NCBI GenBank assembly: GCA_918807975.1
Contig: OU964918.1
Span: 20,382,477-20,446,476, forward strand
Length of the DNA: 64,000 bases
Direction: 5' to 3'
From: Aplidium turbinatum
Lineage: Eukaryota > Chordata > Ascidiacea > Aplousobranchia > Polyclinidae
This document shows positions 33,217 to 45,992 of this stretch, one piece after another. A model generated the notes under the pieces. It saw nothing but the letters and a program-made list of their open reading frames with translations. It was not told the DNA's origin and searched no databases. The position numbers and the translations under genes were made by a program. How positions within the stretch are numbered: position 1 is the first letter of the stretch; each line of letters starts with the position of its first letter.

Positions 33217-36200
33217 GTGTATCAGAAAGCAAATGTTCCAGGAGAACTAGTCGCACCAAAGCTCGAACTTACTGCAGCTAAAAACTTATCAATCCTTCCA
33301 TATCATGTGCGCACTAAGCCATGTGCCAAGCCAAAACCAGAACTTGACAACAGAGCGCGGAGATTTGAGGCCAACACAACAGGTGTTGCCCAGTCATATG
33401 AACTGACCCAGTTAAAGTGGGTCACAGCATCTACTTTGTCCAGAGCAAGAGAAAATTATGAACAGAGAAAAATCCCCGGATGGGCAGGATACAAGTCACT
33501 CATCTCATCTTGCCAACAACTCAGTCGCGTTGGTGCACTACCCATGCTACCTGAAGTTGCTCACGAGTGGCCTACCATGGCCACCTAAAGATACGGCCTG
33601 ATTTGTCACATTTTGCAGAAATTTCCAGGTTTTTCTAACTTTGGGCGAACGTTTAAATAAATTTTTCTATAAATTAGATTTTTACGCTTTCTTTATTCTT
33701 TTTCCCAGATGACACAATAGCTTTTAACATCCTTACATGTTGAAAAACAAAGAAAATTTGATTTTGTAGATTTTAGTCAGACTGTTAATTTTCAATAACA
33801 GTCTGATTTTGCGTTTTTCAACTTCCTTTTTCTCATTTGCTACTGCTTCCCCAAGGCAACAAAAGAGTTTTTTGTCATTAGGAAACCGTAAAAAGTAAAA
33901 ACATCTCAAAAAATGTCAGTCAAGCACTAACAGTAGCTGTAATCAAAATCTGCAAAATGTGACAAATCAGGCCGCATCTGCAGGTGGCCATGGGCCTACT
34001 ATGCTGACTGTGATTCTACAAGTAGCCTATCCCAGCTGAAGACGTTAGTCGTTGGTCAGGGGTACCCAACTGTGATAACCTTCGACATGGCCCTCTACAA
34101 AAAGGCAGTGCAGTTGCTAGACGCACGGGTCGACCTGAAAAGAGAAATTGTTTCCAGACTGGGTGAGCTGCATGCTGTGATGGCTGCACTAAAAGCTCTC
34201 GGAACTTCCATAGAAAACTCTGGGATTAATGATGCCTGGATCGAAGCCGATGTGTATGGATCTGCGACCACAAGACAAATTCTCAAGTGTGCGCACTACA
34301 AGAGAACTCTTCGTGCACACATCCACAGCTTTGTATGAACTGACCTTGGATCAGTTTTTCACAGAGAAGCCACATCTGAAGATTATCTGCTCAAGATCAG
34401 CAGATAAGGTCCAGGAGGCATGTACATCGTTATCTGATAACAGAAAAATTACTCCTGAATCCATCTCGACTGCTCGTGACCATCTGGAACGAATCCTCGT
34501 AGATGAAGATGCGATGCAGCAATCGAAAGCATGGTAAACGGAGTCCTCTAATGCGATGTTCAAGTCAATGATGAACTATGTTAACGGTGTGGAAACGATC
34601 TTATTCTTTGTCGAGGGATCCCGGAATGCAGATCTCAATCCCCATTTGCAAGCTGGTGAGGAACTGAATAAGCCCTAGATCGGATAAAGTACAAGCGTCT
34701 TTGGCCACGGTATATTGCAGATATGCATGACCTGAAGATCAACAACCCCAGAGACTTGGTGTGAACATCAAGAAGGCAATGTGTCTGCTACCAAAGGTGA
34801 GATCCCATTTGTGTCCATTGGTGCAGATCGTGCATGCGAGCAGTTCAACAAGGTGATGAAAGTCCGCTCTGGACTAATTGGCATTTCTAACAACAATGCC
34901 GGCAATGGTTATTCCTGGCTGCACCAAAGATGTCGCGCCTCTGAGAAAAGTTCAAAGAGCAATTTCGAGACACTTCTTCCAAAAAAAAGTCACCCTGAAG
35001 TACAACCAGCCATTGTCAGGAAAGAACATGAAGCTGTTGACATGATAAAAGCTACCATACTGAGTCACGGAAATCTATTCGCAGTTGAAAGTGATGAGTT
35101 GTATAACTTCATCACACACGCATGTGTTCCACAAGAAAATGTCAAACAGATCCTGACCGTCGATGAGCAGGGACAACAGCTCTACAAAGAGTATGCTGCA
35201 GAACGCATTAATGGTGATGTCAGCTTATGGGCACCAGTTAAGAAGCAGAACAACCCCATGTACATGTCAAGAAACAAGAAGCAAACAGTCAAGGTCGATC
35301 TGAAAGAAACAAAAGATCTCTACGGGCGCTTCATGGTCCTATCCAGATCAAGCCAGGACATTGACCAGAAAAACGCTATCGGTAACTATGAGTGTACCCT
35401 CACACGGAGAGCACTATTCGCTCCAGAGGGATCAGTTCTACCATGCACTGATAAATCAAAGCTCATCCATTGCCTACAGCATCTGGTTGAAACTGATAGA
35501 ACAGAGCATGATGTGCATGAACCAGCATCGGGTGGACAGTGAGTTGACACTACTAATACAGAACTGTTACCATCGGCATCGCACATGAGTCAGAAAATTG
35601 CCATTGTCAATAGCATGGTGGTCGTCCAGAAAATGACAAAGAATACGGGGCCATCACGACAGTCAAAGATCTTAGCCAACACTTCAATGACAAGCTCATG
35701 ACGTTGACAGCAGAGTTTGACGAAATTATTCTGGTGTTCGACACGTACAAGTCTGACTCTTTGAAACAGAAAACTAGAGCAAGACGACGAAAAGACAAAG
35801 ATCCCGTCCAATACCAAATCATGAATGACACCAGAATCAAGCACATACCACTGAGTAGGTTCCTGTCCCATGAAGTGTTGTCTCAGATTTCATAGAATTT
35901 AGACATACGAAGGCAGGCGACCAAACGAAAGAAGATTTGACACAGTATCTTGCTGAAGAAGTAATCGGATACAACAAGCATTCTCCAAAGCTGGTGATAA
36001 CTTCAGCGTCAGGCCACACCAGAAGCAATCGGAACATCACGTTTGAAGTAAACAATCACGAAGAAGCTGACATCTTGATGATCTGCCTCGCAGCATCAGC
36101 ATCACAGCGGAGTCCTGGTGCGCAGTTAGTCTTCTTCAGCCTGGACACAGACGTTCTTGTCCTTGCTGTTGCAAACTACGACCAACTCTACAAACACTCG

Positions 36201-36894
36201 TCCATTTCCATGCTATCAGGTACACTGGTGATCGCACCAATATAGAGAGTTCTAGTAGGCTACAAGAGAAGGCGAAAGCATTACCCGTATTCCATACTTT
36301 CAGTGGAGCTGATAATGTTGGCAGATTTCAGGATTGGATAAAACCAAGTGGTTCCAACAATACTTGAAGGCAGGAATGGAAACAATCAGTGCACTAATAC
36401 GGTTACCCGAGGACAGCACACTATCTCAGAATGTGAAAGAAATGCTGGCCAACTTTGTCTGCACGATGTACTGCCCGAAGGGTGTCCACATAAACAACAT
36501 TTCAGAACTGAGATGGCACCTGTTTTGCAAGAACTTGGTGGAGAATCAAAACTTGCCTCCAACAATTGGTGCATCAGAGGAGTACGTTGAACGCGTGCGA
36601 GTTCAGAGTCGTGTATGGTGCCAAGCCACTGTCATGTGGCAACAGCTCCTTGATCCACTTCGGCATGGCTACCATGAGCATGAAAGTGGGATTTCACCTA
36701 TCACCACAAAGATTCTACCTGCAGCACAAGCCATTATTCAGATAGACCAATGCCAATGCAAAACCAACTGCTCAACCCAGAGATGTTCGTGTCGAAGGAT
36801 CAACTTAACCTGCACCGACTTGTGCCTGTGTGGGACAGACTGCGAAAATGACGTTGACTGTAATGCTGGAAATAAGACTCAGGGCAGCTGTTGA
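33217..36894 (+). pseudogene. FEN/PIN-like nuclease-fold protein with CXC tail (type 2 relative)
   Basis: One long protein in broken frames. The N-terminal part (33217-33588) is cut by the MITE at the WPT/M position. Then come VITFDMALYKKAVQLLDAR, GELHAVMAALKALGTS with DAWIEADVYG (34072-34270), a long middle (34781-35542), NNHEEADILMICLA followed by SLDTDVLVLAVANYDQL (36048-36190), and a C-terminal part (36334-36894). It ends in a Cys-rich CQCKTNCSTQRCSCRR box like a tesmin/TSO1-type CXC zinc-binding motif. The EEAD...DTD pair again suggests a FEN/PIN-type metal site (inference). Several frame changes and stops make it inactive here. Multicopy relatives are known in marine invertebrates as uncharacterised proteins. 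Confidence 0.6.
33577..33991. mobile_element. 415-bp MITE, copy 2 (inverted relative to copy 1)
   Basis: ATGGCCACCT ends; the flanks tggcctacc and gggcctact share the 7-bp core ggcctac. Same length as copy 1 at 4540. The nuclease-gene coding frame can be followed from one flank to the other, so it is a clean insertion. Confidence 0.85.
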
Positions 36895-37399
36895 AAAATT
36901 GAATTGTTTTTTGTTTGTCCAAAATATGACAGTGGCGTGCAGGCTTGCTTTTAATGAATTCCTTAGTCAACATAACTTAGCACTAGCAGTTTGAATGAAG
37001 TTTCTATCTCAACTAGTAAGTAGTAATGTGCCGTAACGAAATATAATTTCGGCGGCCATTTTGAAAACTAATATGGCGGATAATTGCAGAGTGGTTAACG
37101 CTAGGTATCTAGGTATGCATCTAATGGTTTTCTTGACCCTTAAAACATAGAATTAGCATGTTTGATAAAGTTTCTAAGTTTATTAGGAGCCGAGATATAT
37201 CAAAATATATATTTTGCGGCGGCCATTTTGAAAAATCAAAATGGCGGCCATGCGGACATCTCTGCAAATGTAATCAACGTTTTTCGGATTCCTCATGATC
37301 TAAGCTTTCCGAAAATGTATAGGTTTGCTAATCTCCAAAAATTTTGAACGAAGCTCTTTTTCTTGACATAGTGAACCTGACTAGTTTGGCAAAAAATTG

Positions 37400-38110
37400 T
37401 ATATAGGCCAAATCAGCAGTTGGAAGGCTGGCAAGCAGCTTTTATGCTTTTTTTCAATTACAAAAACTCTTACCCTGTCAATTTTTTTAAAGACTTGTCA
37501 CGTCCCAAAAAGATCCCAGATCGTATTCAGTATGGACATGGCCATGGTCAATTGGTCAACCTCCTCAACTTCAAACACCAAAGACGAAATATCGGTCAGA
37601 CTATTTTGCAATCATTGACAACGCGCAGCAAAATTTTACTGACTATTTCAAGTCGACCGATCTTGAGCACTACAAATTCTACAAGAATCACTCTTTAGTA
37701 GAAAGCTACAATCACATGTGGTAGACGAATATCCTGAGTTCTCTCACACAGAGCGGTCCGGGTCCCTTGCACAAGATTTTCGAATGATATTCATAAAGAT
37801 ACCATCCGCTGTTCGGCAAACGTTTCCGTAAGTGGAACTTTTTGTGTGACTTTTGCTCATGTCACCAGCCAGCGTGTTCAGTTGAATGGTCATTTTCAAC
37901 TTTGCGACGTGTCAAAACTTGGTTACGATCTACCATGACACAGAAACGACCAAATCATGCAATGGTCTGGCATGTGCAAAACAAAGAGCTTTGAATTCGA
38001 TCAACCTCCATGACCTCTTCAAGGAGTGCAAGGACTTCGTTTTTAATTCGCCGAAGACTCGTTGCCGAGTTGCAGTGTTTGGACGACTGCTGTCCAATGC
38101 TGACACTGAC
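37400..38110 (+). pseudogene. hAT transposase C-terminal fragment (ZMYM1-like)
   Basis: In broken frames the plus strand gives FKSTDLEHYKFYKN, then DFRMIFIKIPSAVRQTFP, then WSFSTLRRVKTWLRSTM and LNSINLHDL. This is the hAT dimerisation domain with the SxERSFSxLRRxKxxLRSTM signature (one Cys/Glu-rich position altered). Two or more frame changes and stops. It lies directly outside the right end of the 4.7-kb element; its own ends were not found. Confidence 0.65.
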
Positions 38111-38119
38111 AATTAATAT

Positions 38120-39530
38120 AGGCCTGCATCGCATTAGACTTGTATCTACTGTATTTGTTTGTTTATCAGAACAGATCTTCGACCTTTTTAGCCCGCTTTG
38201 CTCGTCGCCCCTTCCTACCTTTCCTAGTAAATGTCCCCATCAATCTTAGAGAGCGATCGGCGTCCATGGTTACAAATGACAGCCAACGTTTAAAGTTTAT
38301 TTTGGGATTCCAGTCGTCTATTGTGTTGCGTATGTAGGTCGCAGTGTAGGCTACTGTAGGCTATGTTGTCGCAATGGGCGCAAAATAAAACATGTTATTA
38401 TTATTATTATTTAGTTGACGGCAATGAAAGCTACATTTGCAAATACTCTACAACCATCACAGACCTATCCACACGACATAAAAATACAAACACATTCAAG
38501 CAGTCAGGCAAACACTGCCGGAGCAGCAAAATCAAAGATTGAGCAAAACCCTACACATGTTGTGGGACATTACAAGCTCTGCTACTTTGCTGATATCTTC
38601 TTAGCACTCATCTAGGAGCACTGGCACTAAATTTGTCACGAGAATATTTCATATGAAAGTTTTCCATTGGTCATTGAGTTTTATAACTTTCTCTAAATTG
38701 AGTTTTATAACTTTCTTTAAATTGTGTAAACGTAGCCTAGCGACAAAAACGACTTTACACAATTATTTCAGGTTCAATGAATAAAAAACATTCACTTAAT
38801 TACCAGGTTTTCATAAACATTGTCGTAAGTCATTCCTATAGTTTCATTTTGATCATTTCTAAAACTTCTTTCGGCCGTAATATCTCAATTAAATTCGATT
38901 TTTTATATTTTCGATGCAAGAAGCGAAAATTCCTCTTAGCGCTGTTCACATAAGCATTGTGCTTTCGGCTCTCCACGTAATTGTGTATTGAGCACAACCG
39001 CCATGCTTGAACAGTCGAAGTGAATCGAGTGACGTCATAATCCCTTTAGCAAAGGATTAAGTCATGGCCTTTGTCTTCCTTCATAAAAAAAAACAAGTTC
39101 TTCTGCTAAATTGCATCTCCTCACGTTGATATAACACATCGCCGCATTCTAAAGCTTTGTTGCCTACTTCACTTCAACGCGTCATATTGCCCAGTCAAAG
39201 TTTAAGTAGTGACGTCATAATGGAGTTTTCACAACAATTATTGTGCCTGCAGTATTGTTCTATGCACCGCGAGAGGAGAAAAAACGATTCGCCGGATCGT
39301 TGAAAGTAAAAGTAGCGATCGTTTTGTGAAATCTCGCTTTAAGAAATTGAGGAGAGATTTCGACGCAACATGACTGCTCCTGAAGCTGGCCTATTGTGCA
39401 AGCTTTGCTACATTTAAAGTAAAGACGCCCCTTTGTTGGCGACACGAGAATCTCACCCACGTGGTCAAAATCAGACAGTGAGCGAGACTGCTCTCAGAAC
39501 AAAATCAATAAGTGATACTGCATCAATCGA
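38120..39530. other. No gene seen; short duplications
   Basis: A 25-bp tandem duplication (ttgagttttataactttct) at about 38676-38725 and a hairpin attgtgtaaa...tttacacaat at 38720-38765. Two agtgacgtcataat words at about 39028 and 39209 lie in partly similar surroundings. No coding signal. Confidence 0.35.
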
Positions 39531-39536
39531 TATTTT

Positions 39537-39875
39537 TTACATTGATTCAGCGTCTGCAGACAGGTCAGCAGCGCGGCGGCAGTGCAGCCGCAACTCAATG
39601 ATTACATGATCACCACAATCATGCTGCTGTGTCGAGCGCTACCAAGCATTTAAATTTTCTTGAACTGCACGCAAATTTTGAGGTTAGTCCTGAAAAAATG
39701 TTTTCAAAAATATTACAACACATTTTAGTATAGTTAAACTTAAAAATTAAAAAAGCTTTTGTTGAACACAAGAAAAAAATGAAGACCTTGCAACTTGAAT
39801 TAGCAACCACGTTTTTAAGTTTATCGCTTGTTAGTTACCTTACCAACGTCTGCAGACGTTGAATCAATGTAAAAA
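39537..39875. mobile_element. ~340-bp MITE with cgtctgcagacg ends
   Basis: ttttttacattgattcagcg is matched in inverse at the right end (cgttgaatcaatgtaaaaa), each followed by the palindrome-like cgtctgcagac. No target duplication was clear because the flanks are AT-rich. Confidence 0.6.
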
Positions 39876-39879
39876 GAAC

Positions 39880-41160
39880 GGATTATGCTAGTTGGGTAAA
39901 ATGGGTATTGGAGGCGTCAAAGCCTAAACTTTCTGGAAGTGTCCTCTGAATCACAAGACATTTATTGCACTAAATTATCTGAAGCAATTGAATATGAACA
40001 AACGATTTTTATCATGGCGTTGTTGGTACAAGAATACGGTATGCTAAAGAAACTGTGTTTTTCCACTAAACCACATGAGTCATTTAGTTAAAGAGTCATT
40101 TTATTGTTGGCTGTGGCGTGCGTTACACCATTAATATGTAGCGGACGCGTCGGTTAGTGCGCGCGCTCATATGCTGCCGTCCGTGCTGACGGCGACATTC
40201 CTGGGCAGAACAAGATTGGGGCTGGCAAGGAATGACCAGGACACGATGGTCTTCACACTGTCTATTTACTAACTGGCTTGACAGCTAATGCTTGACTACA
40301 AGATTGAATTCTCCAAGGCTCCGTCGTTTATTAATCGATCCACTATTTTCAGGAGAACAGAGATTTAAACATAGCGAACTAAGAACACCGAACTTTCAAA
40401 GAATAAAACTTCAACTTGCAGAAATCAAATAGCCAACTTGGTTGCAACCAGAAAATAATAGCGAACCTTCTTGAACCGTCTCGAATAATATAGTTGAATA
40501 GTAAAGTAAAATCTATTACAGTAAAGGTCTAGTAAAGTTCTCGATTACAAATACCATACCTTCACACCCAAAACTAAAATTCTCGGTACACCCAAACGCA
40601 CCCAAATTACACCCAAAACTAACCCCATGCCTGGAGTTAGTTGAAAAACGTCAGTTTAATGCCCATGAACTGGATACTCTTTTTTCATCCAACAAACATT
40701 TACATGCACATAAGTATTGAATCAATTCAGCTTTTAATGAAAATTTAAAATAAACAAACATACAATTGATTTTTCAATTTCAATAAGCAGATTTTTCAAC
40801 TAAAAAACGTTAGTTTAATGCCACTAATGAACTGGACTCTTTTTTCAACCAACACACATTTACATGGGGTTGTAAGCACATATGTTTGCTTGCTTTAAAA
40901 TCAAAATGCAATGAATTCTACATCTAATCATCGGAAAAACATTTTTTAATAAACGCATTGTTAAAACTTGTGATGCCGCATATATAGCACTTTCCAAGTT
41001 ATTCAAATTAAAGTTTTACAATGTATATCTGCTTAAAACAGGTACATTGGAACTTATACTACTTATTATCGTACCACGACGATATACTCGTAACATACTA
41101 TACATAGTCATACCGCTTTCAAAACATTTTCCAACTAACCCCACCGACTATTTTCCAACT
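39880..41160. repeat. Mostly unique; two-unit 156-bp tandem duplication
   Basis: The segments 40640-40712 and 40797-40870 are diverged copies (aacgtyagtttaatgcc, catttacatg shared). At 40560-40630 'acacccaaa' recurs five times. No gene recognised. Confidence 0.5.
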
Positions 41161-41460
41161 AGCCCCATTAGCATATGGGGAGCAAAGGAGCAAACGCTCC
41201 TTGGGCAAAGTGGAAAACATTAAATCGACTCCGAACCGATGTTGGACGTACTAAGTCTGCAATGGTGGAGTGGGGCTACGACACGGGCCCTGCTGTATGT
41301 ATCTGTGGCACCGAGCCCCAAACAGCGGACCACCTTCTTGTTTGCCCTCGGCTTGCCACCCGGTGCAGTAGGTGGGACCTGTCAGTGTACAACTACGTTG
41401 TGGAAGAATGTGTCAATCTGTGGTGTATCAACAAACTTTAGAAGACTCGATAGAAGAAGA
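41160..41460 (+). pseudogene. LINE fragment, C-terminal zinc-knuckle end
   Basis: The frame 41175-41441 reads WKTLNRLRTDVGR, then CICGTEPQTADHLLVCP. The CxCGxxxQTxxHxxxxC knuckle after the 'LNRLRT' block is the usual C-terminal end of Jockey/I-type LINE ORF2 proteins. Everything upstream is missing, which fits 5' truncation. Confidence 0.75.
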
Positions 41461-41929
41461 AGCATATGACAAACTATTTTCCTAAAATATTCAAGCATGG
41501 TGCAATAAACTAAAATTTGTTTACTTCTTAGTGTTGTAGAACACCTACAGCTGACACACACCAAAAAACTTCTTCCTATCTTTAACGATATCGACGCATG
41601 AGATGTTTTTAAATACACTAAAAAATTTACTTCGAAAGTAAGAAAACACAAAATTGTCAGCCAAACAAATAAACCTTGACTCAACAAATCGAAACTAACA
41701 TGGATTGTGTGTTTTTATAAACTACTTCACATGTTTGCAGTAAATATTTAAAAAAGTTATGGAGAGCTAAAAAATGATCATTTTTCAAATAACCCCGCCT
41801 TCCAACTAACCCCACTCTCCCCTACTTTTCATTAATCATTTTAGTAGGCCCACGTCTTTGGTTTGCAGCGTTTCCGTTTGTACAAACAAATAACTCAACA
41901 TAAAGCGCCATTATGATGCAAAACATATT

Positions 41930-42755
41930 ATTTTTCCAAGTTAATGTGTCAAACAAGGAACGACAAGGTTAATCTACTCAAAAATAGCTTTAAAACAGCA
42001 AATTTCTCTGTTACAAAGGAAAGGAAAACAAATGAATCAGAAAATTCTTCTGCTAGCTACAAGGAAGCACAATCAATAGCAAAAGACAAGAAATCGTTTA
42101 GTGATGGAGAATTTGGGAAAAGGTGTAAGATGGATGTTATTGAAAACATATGTCCAGAGAAAAAAAAAAAAAACTACTTTTCAGATATAGGCCTAAGTCT
42201 ACAAGAATCGTAACTCAACGAAAAGAAGAGATATCGGAGAACGTAACATCCAGCAAAAAGTTATTGTACCGTATATCTACAGTTCTTCGCAATAGATGAG
42301 AGCACAGACACGACAGATAAGCCTACAGCTGAGCTGGCAGTATTTGTGCGTGCAGTAAATAAAGATTTTGATGTTTAAGAATTTGTTCAGCTGATTCCCG
42401 TCAAGGATATTACTTTAAGAAAAATGTGAACACTATAATATAAAAGACGACCTTTTAGAGTACATGTTAATTGTATGAGATAACTCATATCACATTTTTC
42501 TTAAATTTTTGATGCTTTTGTATCTGCTTTACGCGGATCCCCGATTGACTTTAACGTTGATACGGGTTTAAAGTAATCGCCTCCATTTTTTAAATAAGGA
42601 TATTACTAGCCGATATTCTGAAGGTATTAGGCTACGTCAACGCCTTGAAATCATGCCTCTGAATCTGTCAAAACTGGTATTAATAGGCTACGGCCTGCCA
42701 AGACCATGTAAAGTTTGGCTTTGGCCCGCTGTTAGAAAAAGGTTGCCGACCCCTG
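41930..42755 (+). mobile_element. hAT (Charlie-type) relic
   Basis: A frame at 41944-42213 is followed in another frame by FFAIDESTDTTDK and LAVFVRAVNKDFDV (about 42280-42375). DESTDxTD and FVRxVNxxFxV are the region around the first catalytic Asp of Charlie-type hAT transposases (GTF2IRD2/FAM200-like). At 42741-42755 ggttgccgacccctg is a typical inverted hAT end (CAGGGGTCGGCAACC). The left end was not found. Most of the transposase is deleted. Confidence 0.65.
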
Positions 42756-42759
42756 GTTT

Positions 42760-43660
42760 ACACATTACATTGCGTTTTCATAATTGCCTTTCGTGCCAAC
42801 AGGCAAGACTTTCTATTTTTGGGCCGATAATCACCGATAAATTTTATTTCGGATCAACACGCAAGTGGAAAGACCATGAAAAGTAATATTTTTACTAGCC
42901 ACCTAGTTAATGAAACTAAAATTGAAACCAGTTCTTCTTCAGTGCCTGAAGTGTGTGTGCACAGGTCGTTGTCAGGGGAGGGGGCACGCGCACGCCCCCC
43001 TGCAGCGACGGCCCTGACAACACGATATGTTTTAGAGTTGCAAATTGCTGCAATGAAATGCACGCAACAATTCAAAGTAATATACAACATCACTGAAACA
43101 AGTCATTGCGGAATATGATATTGCTTGAAGCATTTGACATGCAGACCAACAATCACATTTTTGCATCGTGTAGTAGTTTTTGCATGACAATAGGCACATC
43201 GAGTTGCGTGGTAAAAATTGTGCTAAATACAGTATAACCTTTCTTATTTACCGATGCGACATAGCCTACCTCAATCAAATATTTTTATTCCCACTAATAC
43301 AGTGCCTATATTGTAATTCTTATCTCAACAACTCAGCGTTCTGCCATTGTTTTAATGATAGTGTTCACAAAGAAAACAAAAAAAAAATATCTAAAATTAT
43401 ATCAGTAAATTACGATTATTATGTTATTGTTCTAAAACAAACACGACTAATTTGACAAGCTTGATGGATGTCACAGTATGCACATTTTTATTACCAATAA
43501 CGCTTAAGATTAATGATAAATTTTCAAGCATTTTGCGCTGTTGGAATTTTTTAATTATTGCTGACTTTGCTGTAAACAGCCCTTTAAGCAGAAAGCAAAA
43601 TACAAAGTTTGGAATTTTTTTTATGTATTTTCATTTGATTTAATTATTTTGTCTACTGCA
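42760..43660. other. No gene seen
   Basis: GC-rich patch at 42955-43020 (ggggagggggcacgcgcacgcc and gcagcgacggccctgac), possibly a transposon end; otherwise AT-rich. Confidence 0.3.
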
Positions 43661-43664
43661 CGTA

Positions 43665-43791
43665 AGCGGCAGTGTAACTCAATTGATAAAAGCATCCAAC
43701 TGGTAACTGAAGGTATAATTATAAGCACGGCGGTTACCTCAGTGGTTTGATTGTGCATCAAGAGGTTGAAGATTCGATACCCACTGCCGCT
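43665..43791 (+). repeat. tRNA-like tandem, probable SINE head
   Basis: gcggcag at 43666 pairs with ctgccgc at 43784, like an acceptor stem. Between them are two A-box-like stretches (agtgtaactcaattg; acctcagtggtttg) and one B-box-like stretch (gattcgatacc). It looks like one tRNA-derived half fused to a second tRNA-like unit. It is too long and irregular for a functional tRNA. Confidence 0.4.
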
Positions 43792-43906
43792 GTTGCGATT
43801 CTATTCATGCATAACTTACAAAAAGTTTTGTCCTTTCACAGTAGGTATATTATGTTCGATTTTTCGTCATGTTGATGAAAACCGTTCGTAATGCATGGGA
43901 TGGGGC

Positions 43907-44083
43907 AGCGCTAATCAATAAAAAATTATCGTTATCGGACATGATCGGCGATAGTTTTATCGTTTATCGTTATCGCTTAACTTTTTTTGATTGATCGCTT
44001 ATCGTTATCGCTTTAGGCATTTTTCGTTTATCGATTATCGTTATTGCTTGACTGAAAAATGAGTTATCGCGCCCAACACTGAT
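43907..44083. repeat. MITE-like patch of cgttatcg words
   Basis: About ten tatcgttatcg-type words on the plus strand between cagcgctaatca and the inverted cgcccaacactg. Probably a short, diverged MITE. Confidence 0.4.
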
Positions 44084-45992
44084 GATATCACTGTTCTAAC
44101 CATAGAGAGCATAGAAAATAATTAAATTGATTGGTAGATTGCTCCAGACCACCAGTCACACGCAACCACACCCACACGTGCTGCACATCAATAATGGACT
44201 CAACAGAAAAGTTTAAAGATTGGATTTCATCATTGAGCTATCAAGGATAATAATCAAACTACTGTGTATCAAACGAGTGAAGACCTTTTTTTGGAACTCC
44301 CTCTCAGATTTGCCGTTTTCGCTACCTTTTCAAAGAAATTTGGCTTTTAAAAGTGGGTGGGCCAGGCCCATCCAGAAAATAAAGTAGGTGGGCCTAGGCC
44401 AAGCCCAGGCCCACGAGGCCCACGTGGTTCCTCCATCCCTGCTTATCACCAGGTTGGGAGGCTCTAGCAAGCAATATAAACATGTGAGCACGATTTTGTA
44501 TGAAAAATTGTGATTTTTATTTTTTTTGGATTTTAGAATTTTTTAGATGTCGAGTGAGTTTTTTCTTAATATATAAGAAAGGTTATTATTTAGTGAGTGC
44601 AACGCTAGGGCAGTTATTAAAGCTCACTTTGACGGTGAAGCCGTTGTTGGAAGTTCGATAGTTTGACATAAATTTTAGTTTTTACAATATGGCTGCCATG
44701 GTATCCGGACAACTGCTCCCGGACAATTGACCCCTGGACAATTTCCCCCGGACAATTGCCCCCGTAGGACAATTGACCCCCGGATAACTGTCCCCGGATA
44801 ATCAATACCAAGAAAATAATAAAATTTAAGCGTGACTTGGTGAAGTTTATTCAGAGCACGAAGGCGTTTAGTGGCAACATCGTTACTCGTTACAACGAAC
44901 AAAGGAAAGGCAGGCGGAAGGATTGCAAGGCCAATATCAGGCAGATGCTGACTTTGCTCTGAAAATTTGTATGCTTCCAGCTCTAGCTTTTATTCGACCA
45001 AATGACGTGGTTAGTGCGTTTGAAACACTTTAGGATACTATGCCAACAGACAGTAGCGCACCCAGAAAAAAAATTAGGGGGGTGGGGGGGTAATTTAGAA
45101 ATGTTGGCCGAGTGATTTGCGACAATAGTGACAGTAGGCCAATGCCCATCCCTTTGATTAATATTTAAAGGCACTCACGGCCCACAACCCACCGGTTGCC
45201 GATACATCAGGATTCGTTCTCTCAATCAGATTAGAAGTTGGCCTATAGTGAACTCCATGCTATTACAACCATCAGCACTCTCATCCCTACGTCCACTCTA
45301 GCAATCTTCTATAGATCTCGATTTTTTTCGTCATGTATGACAAAATAGAATTAGCTTTCCGTTAGCCAACACAAATAAGTGCGAAAACAACAACTAGCAC
45401 GAAAACAATTTGAAACAAAACACTAATAATTTGTAAACAGTAAATATGATGTGGACATTTTTCTTACTTACAAAACATTCAAAATTAGTTCGTATTTTCA
45501 ATTACAGTCCCAGACGCCTTCGTCATTCTACTCAAATGTCGTAGCCTATACAGTTTTACATGTCCGTGTGATTCAACATTGACGGTACGGTACATCGGTA
45601 TGTACATCGGTATGTCCCAGGGGCGCTGGAAGCGGGGGGCAAGGGGACAATGGTTCTCTTTTCAGGTCACGTAAGCTACTGCACATTTTGCAATATAAGA
45701 ATTTCTGCTATTCGCTTTTAGCCTAATTATAATCTTTCATTTTTGCCTCAAAATAATATTCACGGCACAAGGTTCTGTAACACAGTAGGTTACATCATTA
45801 TAACATAGCCTAGCATGACGCCCTTCTTTGTATACCGGACACTTGTAGGCTATCATTACTCAATAGTGAGGTGATAGATGAGTATTTTTGCTATATCTTA
45901 TCTTAAAACTTTAAAGAAATTGGCCTTTCAGTAAAAAAGTGTCCTTTTTTCGTAATCCTGCCCCCCCCAATCAAAAATCGTTCCGGCGCCCC

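Larger units (their letters stand above)
32706..37393 (+). mobile_element. 4.7-kb TIR element carrying a FEN/PIN-like nuclease gene
   Basis: Inverted repeats of about 365-375 bp (32706-33068 and 37018-37393) start tttgccggtttagtcaggtt and hold gccgccattt / aaatggcggc palindromes. Between them the plus strand carries the large decayed protein described separately, and the 415-bp MITE at 33577-33991. No convincing target duplication is seen. Such long TIRs around a single large gene indicate a DNA transposon, but I cannot assign a superfamily. Confidence 0.7.

Noticed and set aside
32706-37393. An LTR-type element because of the long terminal repeats
   Set aside because: The ~370-bp repeats are inverted, not direct, and no reverse transcriptase, integrase or capsid motif is visible.
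43665-43791. A functional tRNA gene
   Set aside because: The acceptor-like pairs are too far apart (about 125 nt) and there is a second A-box-like stretch; better read as SINE-like.
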